Positions 60,505 to 64,000 of a DNA stretch of 64,000 nt are shown here, one piece after another. The stretch's first letter is position 1. Each line of letters opens with the position of its first letter. The DNA lies in assembly GCA_022575985.1 (NCBI GenBank), contig JAKSXM010000007.1, positions 870,501 through 934,500 on the forward strand, in the 5' to 3' direction. Both the position numbers and the translations under genes were made by a program. This DNA is from Anagrus nilaparvatae (taxonomy: Eukaryota > Arthropoda > Insecta > Hymenoptera > Mymaridae). Under the pieces are notes generated by a model. That model searched no databases. It was given only the letters and a program-made list of their open reading frames with translations, and had not been told where the DNA came from.

Positions 60505-60830
60505 AATGTCGGTAGAGTAAGCGTGTATATGAAAATTTATACAGAGGAAAACTGCTAAACGACAAGGAGAATCGCGTGTTATATACACCAATATATACAA
60601 TACTAACAATACATTGCCATAAGCTCGTTTATTCTCACTAACACATATGCAAGAGAAAAACTTTATACATATATATATTGGAATAGAATGAATGGAAACT
60701 CTGCTTTTCTTCTGTTTTCCTGGTTATTTGACTAGGATTTGTCTTAGCTGCATTTCGTTTAGGCAATTCTAGTCTCATAATAGACTAACATATTTCCTCT
60801 ATTGCAATTATCTAAGCAAAATTCAATGAA
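60505..60830 (+). repeat. Dispersed repeat with conserved hairpin, copy 2
   Basis: It has the same block order as copies 1 and 3: gaggaaaactgc, gagaatcgcgtgt, ttgccataagctc, gaatggaaactc, ttgactaggatttgtctt, ttcgtttaggcaattctagt and atctaagc. The hairpin is kept but less perfect (ctagtctcat in place of ctagtcaaat). Confidence 0.75.
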
Positions 60831-61364
60831 AATTTACGTTTCGTGTATATCAAGGCTCACATGTGGATCTATTTTCACACACACATTAACATGTTGGTAA
60901 CATACTCACTTACTATTTACCCATACATACGTAAATAAACATGTACGTATTATATTAAGTTGATAAGTGTTGGTGTTCCTAGAGTTACTATACTACTGAT
61001 AAAGTAAACTATGCGCGTTCTTGCAGTTTTCGTAAAAACATTTTATGCATTTTTTTTAAATAATTTTTTATTTAATTTTCTTTTTAAAATTTAAATTTTT
61101 AAAGCCCGGGTCACTTATTAAAAAGTGACTTAAGTTAAAAGGCAAAATATTTAAGCCCATATCGTGTTTCGTCAGGCGCATCAATCGTTCAGGGTTCAAT
61201 AATCTCAAGTTAATACACTGGTTGGGTGAACATGTACTAAGTGTAAAGTGTTTTTTTAATGATATAAACGGAAGTTTAAAATAAAGGATGTTTAAAGCAG
61301 AGAAAACTGCCTTCAAGTATGACTTTAAGTATACGGCGAGTATATTCAGAACAAAATTATTACG
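60831..61364. other. Intergenic or intronic, nothing recognised
   Basis: AT-rich with short CA-rich words. The 82-codon minus-strand frame at 61068-61316 has no recognisable family and is not called. Confidence 0.4.
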
Positions 61365-61491
61365 AAGATTTTGTATAATTAATTGACCAGTACTGGGTTG
61401 AAATAAATTTATTTAACTAATCATTTTTTAAAAGATTAGTTAAATAAATTTATTTCAACCCAGTACTGGTCAATTAATTATACAAAATCTT
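61365..61491. repeat. Perfect palindrome, 58-bp arms
   Basis: The left arm 61365-61422 is the exact reverse complement of 61434-61491, around an 11-bp centre (attttttaaaa). Similarity continues a few bases beyond the arms with two mismatches. It is not related to the other inverted repeats in this window. Confidence 0.92.
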
Positions 61492-62120
61492 TATAATATT
61501 CAATTAAATATGGGTGATACATCGAATAATACTTATGAAAATTATTACGATTTTCGGTTTCGTGGACACCAGTTTTAGCCTAACTTAACAAACTTAATAT
61601 TACAAATTTTACAACTAATTAAGTGATAACAAAAGCTTGGTATATTTTTCCAAATTTTTATAAAAATTCATTGAATTTAAAAAATTTGCAAATGCATTAA
61701 TTAAGTACTTTATAATTTTAAAAAGACGAATGGAAAAATTTATTATATTTTCAATTAAGTTGTTTCCACGTTTTCAGATATTTTTGTGGTTTTTTTCGCA
61801 ATCATTCCTAATTATGTAACAATAGGAGAAGTTTACTTAATAAAAAAATTATGAGAAGTCTACTAAATTTGGTTTTCATTTATATTATTCTTAGTAAATT
61901 TGAATTTTTAGTTTTTTACTTGAGCACCTTTTGGTTTTACATTATTGTAAAAGACATTTAATTATGTTCATTTGACTCATTCAAACAATTAAACAAATAG
62001 GCAAATTCCTATTAAATTGACAAAATAAAATTTAAAAAAAGAAGCTTTTAATTAGCTGTCACTAGTATCGTATGTAAATTTTTAATTAAAAATTTTTTTG
62101 TATTTATTTTTGTAAATCCA

Positions 62121-62548
62121 GCTTCGTAGCGCGGTAGTATAAACTCTATACGTTTGCTTACAAAGTTAAGCAAAGATGAGCGCGGTTGATATCCGGATGG
62201 GTGACCGTCTCGGATTCTCGTGTAGAGTTTGTACTGACGTTATATACGCTGTCTGGTGAGGATCGTGTTTTCGGCATAGTGTTTAAAAGAAAAATCGAAT
62301 ACTATGTAGAAAACATGTATCCGGCTGTTCTTGGCATAGGTTTTCTGCAGTTTTCCTATGTCACGGATATTGTCAATGAATAGCTAATGAATAATTGGTT
62401 AATCATTGAAAATGTTCGGGTGAATACAAGTTCAGTTAACATCTTAAAGTCGGCTGCTCCGCAACTGCCCCAGCACAGGCTTAAGCCTCCTTGGGATACC
62501 CTACGTCGGTATATGTCAGTTCAAAAAAAAAAAAAAAAAAAAAAAAAA
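62121..62548 (+). mobile_element. 5S rRNA-derived SINE (SINE3 type) with poly-A tail
   Basis: The head carries 5S internal promoter landmarks in order and spacing: aagttaagcaaagatgagcg (box A region), gcggttgata, and ggatgggtgaccgtct (intermediate element/box C region) followed by gg-and-gtag. This is the 5S gene layout, not the tRNA box A/B layout. A ~300-bp unrelated body follows. The 3' end is gcacaggcttaagcctcctt, then gggataccctacgtcgg, and then an A26 run (62523-62548). This is a Pol III-type retroposon moved by a partner LINE. A target duplication was not found. It directly precedes copy 3 of the dispersed repeat. Confidence 0.8.
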
Positions 62549-62576
62549 TAATACATTGGGTCTTTATTGTATGAGT

Positions 62577-62945
62577 GCCAAAATAGTAGGTAGAGAGTAT
62601 ACGTGAAAACGTGTATTGGAAAACTGTTTTAACGAAGAAGAGAATCGCGTGTCTCACCTATACATCTGAAAAAGCACATTGCCATAAGCTCTCAAATATT
62701 CACTTATACAAATACCTTTATTTTATGTATGCACACACACATACGTACACATGGCATGTACACTCACACATATGCATAAGAAAAACGATATATATATGTC
62801 TACAAGGAATGGAAACTCAGTTTTTCTGATAGCCTGTTCATTTGACTAGGATTTGTCTTGGGTGTACTTCGTCTAGGCGATTCTAGTCAAATACTAAAAC
62901 ATCGAGCTTTTCTATTGCAATGATCTAAGCTATAATCTACGTAAT
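62577..62945 (+). repeat. Dispersed repeat with conserved hairpin, copy 3
   Basis: Blocks shared with copies 1 and 2: gtattggaaaactg, agagaatcgcgtgt, attgccataagctc, gaatggaaactcag, tttctgatagcctgttcatt, then the hairpin tttgactaggatttgtctt ... ggcgattctagtcaaat, and tctattgcaatgatctaagc. The stem is identical to copy 1; the loop differs (gggtgtacttc against gggtgcgcttc). Confidence 0.75.
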
Positions 62946-64000
62946 TTTTACTCAATGAAAACATAGAATATAGAAAGTCTAGTACGCAAGTATCTATACG
63001 CAGACTAACACACCGTTAATGTTATTATATATAAAATATCAAAAGCTCGACTTGCTTATAAAATGTATAACAGGTACGAGACTGTCATTGTGTTTGTAGG
63101 TTAAAGTATAACACATTGAAAAAAAGAAAAAAAAGCTCTTCGACTTGCAAGCCCCGACTGTTTTCCGGATAACCAAGGCTTTTGATGTTACTGGCTCATT
63201 TTAAACTCAACTTTATACAACGTGTTGATTCTAAAACTATTTCGACGCTTACTCTATATTAAGTTTATTTATATAAGTAAATTTCTATGTTTATCTACTT
63301 GTATCAGGAGAAACGTTTTAACAAGTGGCGTGTGTATTTAAATTAGACAAATTTCCAAAAGTTATTTTCTACATCCCCTTTTTTGGGTGTGGCCATATAA
63401 AGGGTTCCTAAAATACTATCTAATAAGTATACGTTCCGGATCTTGCAAGCTTCCTAGGCATGCCAGGCACGATCCTTCCCAGACGAACGACGAATGGTAA
63501 ATAGTTTTAGGGGTTTATTTTATGCTTATTCTGAAAAGCTTCATGGATCATTATGCATTGGTTTAATATATTTCATAAAATTTAGACTGTTACTTATCAT
63601 TTGCATTAATTGAATTATTTAATCTGTCAAAATAAATTTTTTACTTTATTGCAATAATAATTATTATTATTTATTTAATAAGCTACTTTAGCATAAAAAA
63701 TGCTTATTTTGACTTTATCAAACCCAAATATCGATATGTTTATGTCAACCGTTCATCATGTGACGTCTTAAGGTCGCTTTGAGATCAGGACTCTAGGAGC
63801 TTTTTATACACTTAACGTAAAATAGAAAAGTTTGCATAATAATAATAACAATGAGAGAGAAAATCGATATGCGCAGAAATTGACTCGCAAGAAAAAAAAT
63901 TGCACTTGAACTTGAACTTGAATTCAAGGCTTTTTTTATTATAATAGTTATAACTGTATAATAAGTTCACAGAAACGTTCACGGCCATTTTTGCAATGTT
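62946..64000. other. Right end of window, nothing recognised
   Basis: AT-rich with GC-richer words at 63140-63170 and 63450-63490. No coding exon or repeat is supported. It may still be Mp20 intron. Confidence 0.4.

Noticed and set aside
62186..62383. 65-codon frame in the 5S-derived SINE
   Set aside because: It overlaps the Pol III promoter region and body of a non-coding retroposon.
1..64000. CRISPR arrays, operons, bacterial terminators, origins and tRNA genes
   Set aside because: The window is insect nuclear DNA; no direct-repeat/spacer arrays were seen and no tRNA cloverleaf could be supported on reading.

Overview
This window is AT-rich nuclear DNA from an insect. The genes are split by short introns with GT..AG borders. 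They include an insect-type seven-transmembrane odorant receptor, Toll receptors, a Ras64B-type GTPase, a Chd64-type calponin protein and an exon of muscle protein Mp20. A hymenopteran such as a parasitoid wasp is plausible, but the sequence alone does not fix the order. Intergenic DNA is crowded with non-autonomous inverted-repeat (foldback/MITE-like) elements, and no intact transposase is visible.

Layout from left to right: a terminal exon of an unrecognised gene (263-375, +); a four-exon PRELI-domain gene (4008-5243, -); a ~155-bp tandem-repeat array (about 6230-9740) split by a 1.6-kb foldback element, with a second foldback element beside it; the complete six-exon gene for anaphase-promoting complex subunit 7 (11705-13789, +); a complete four-exon Ras64B/R-Ras GTPase gene (15441-18038, -); a gene-poor stretch with several MITEs, a long inverted repeat with promoter-like ends (20606-23056) and a dead Ty3/gypsy integrase fragment (25723-26040, -); a complete five-exon odorant receptor (26442-30151, +) whose last intron holds a 1.3-kb foldback element; about 8 kb without a recognised gene; Chd64 (38647-39832, -); a U4 snRNA gene (41345-41490, +); two tandem Toll receptor genes (45085-50216 and 50893-55207, both -); and one exon of Mp20 (56164-56249, +). 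The last 8 kb has no gene but holds a 5S-derived SINE, a near-perfect palindrome and two of the three copies of a dispersed repeat with a conserved hairpin.

The genes do not form one pathway. They are housekeeping (PRELI lipid transfer, APC/C, U4 splicing RNA), signalling (Ras64B), cytoskeletal (Chd64, Mp20), chemosensory (odorant receptor) and innate-immune or developmental (Toll). The most notable points are: the Toll pair, where the 3' half is almost identical while the N-terminal LRR exons have diverged, the pattern expected of gene conversion; the U4 gene with compensatory stem changes; the 5S-derived SINE; the three-copy hairpin repeat; and nested foldback insertions whose pre-insertion sites can be read from the sequence. 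All exon borders were set by hand from reading frame, splice signals and family similarity recalled from memory. No database search was run.
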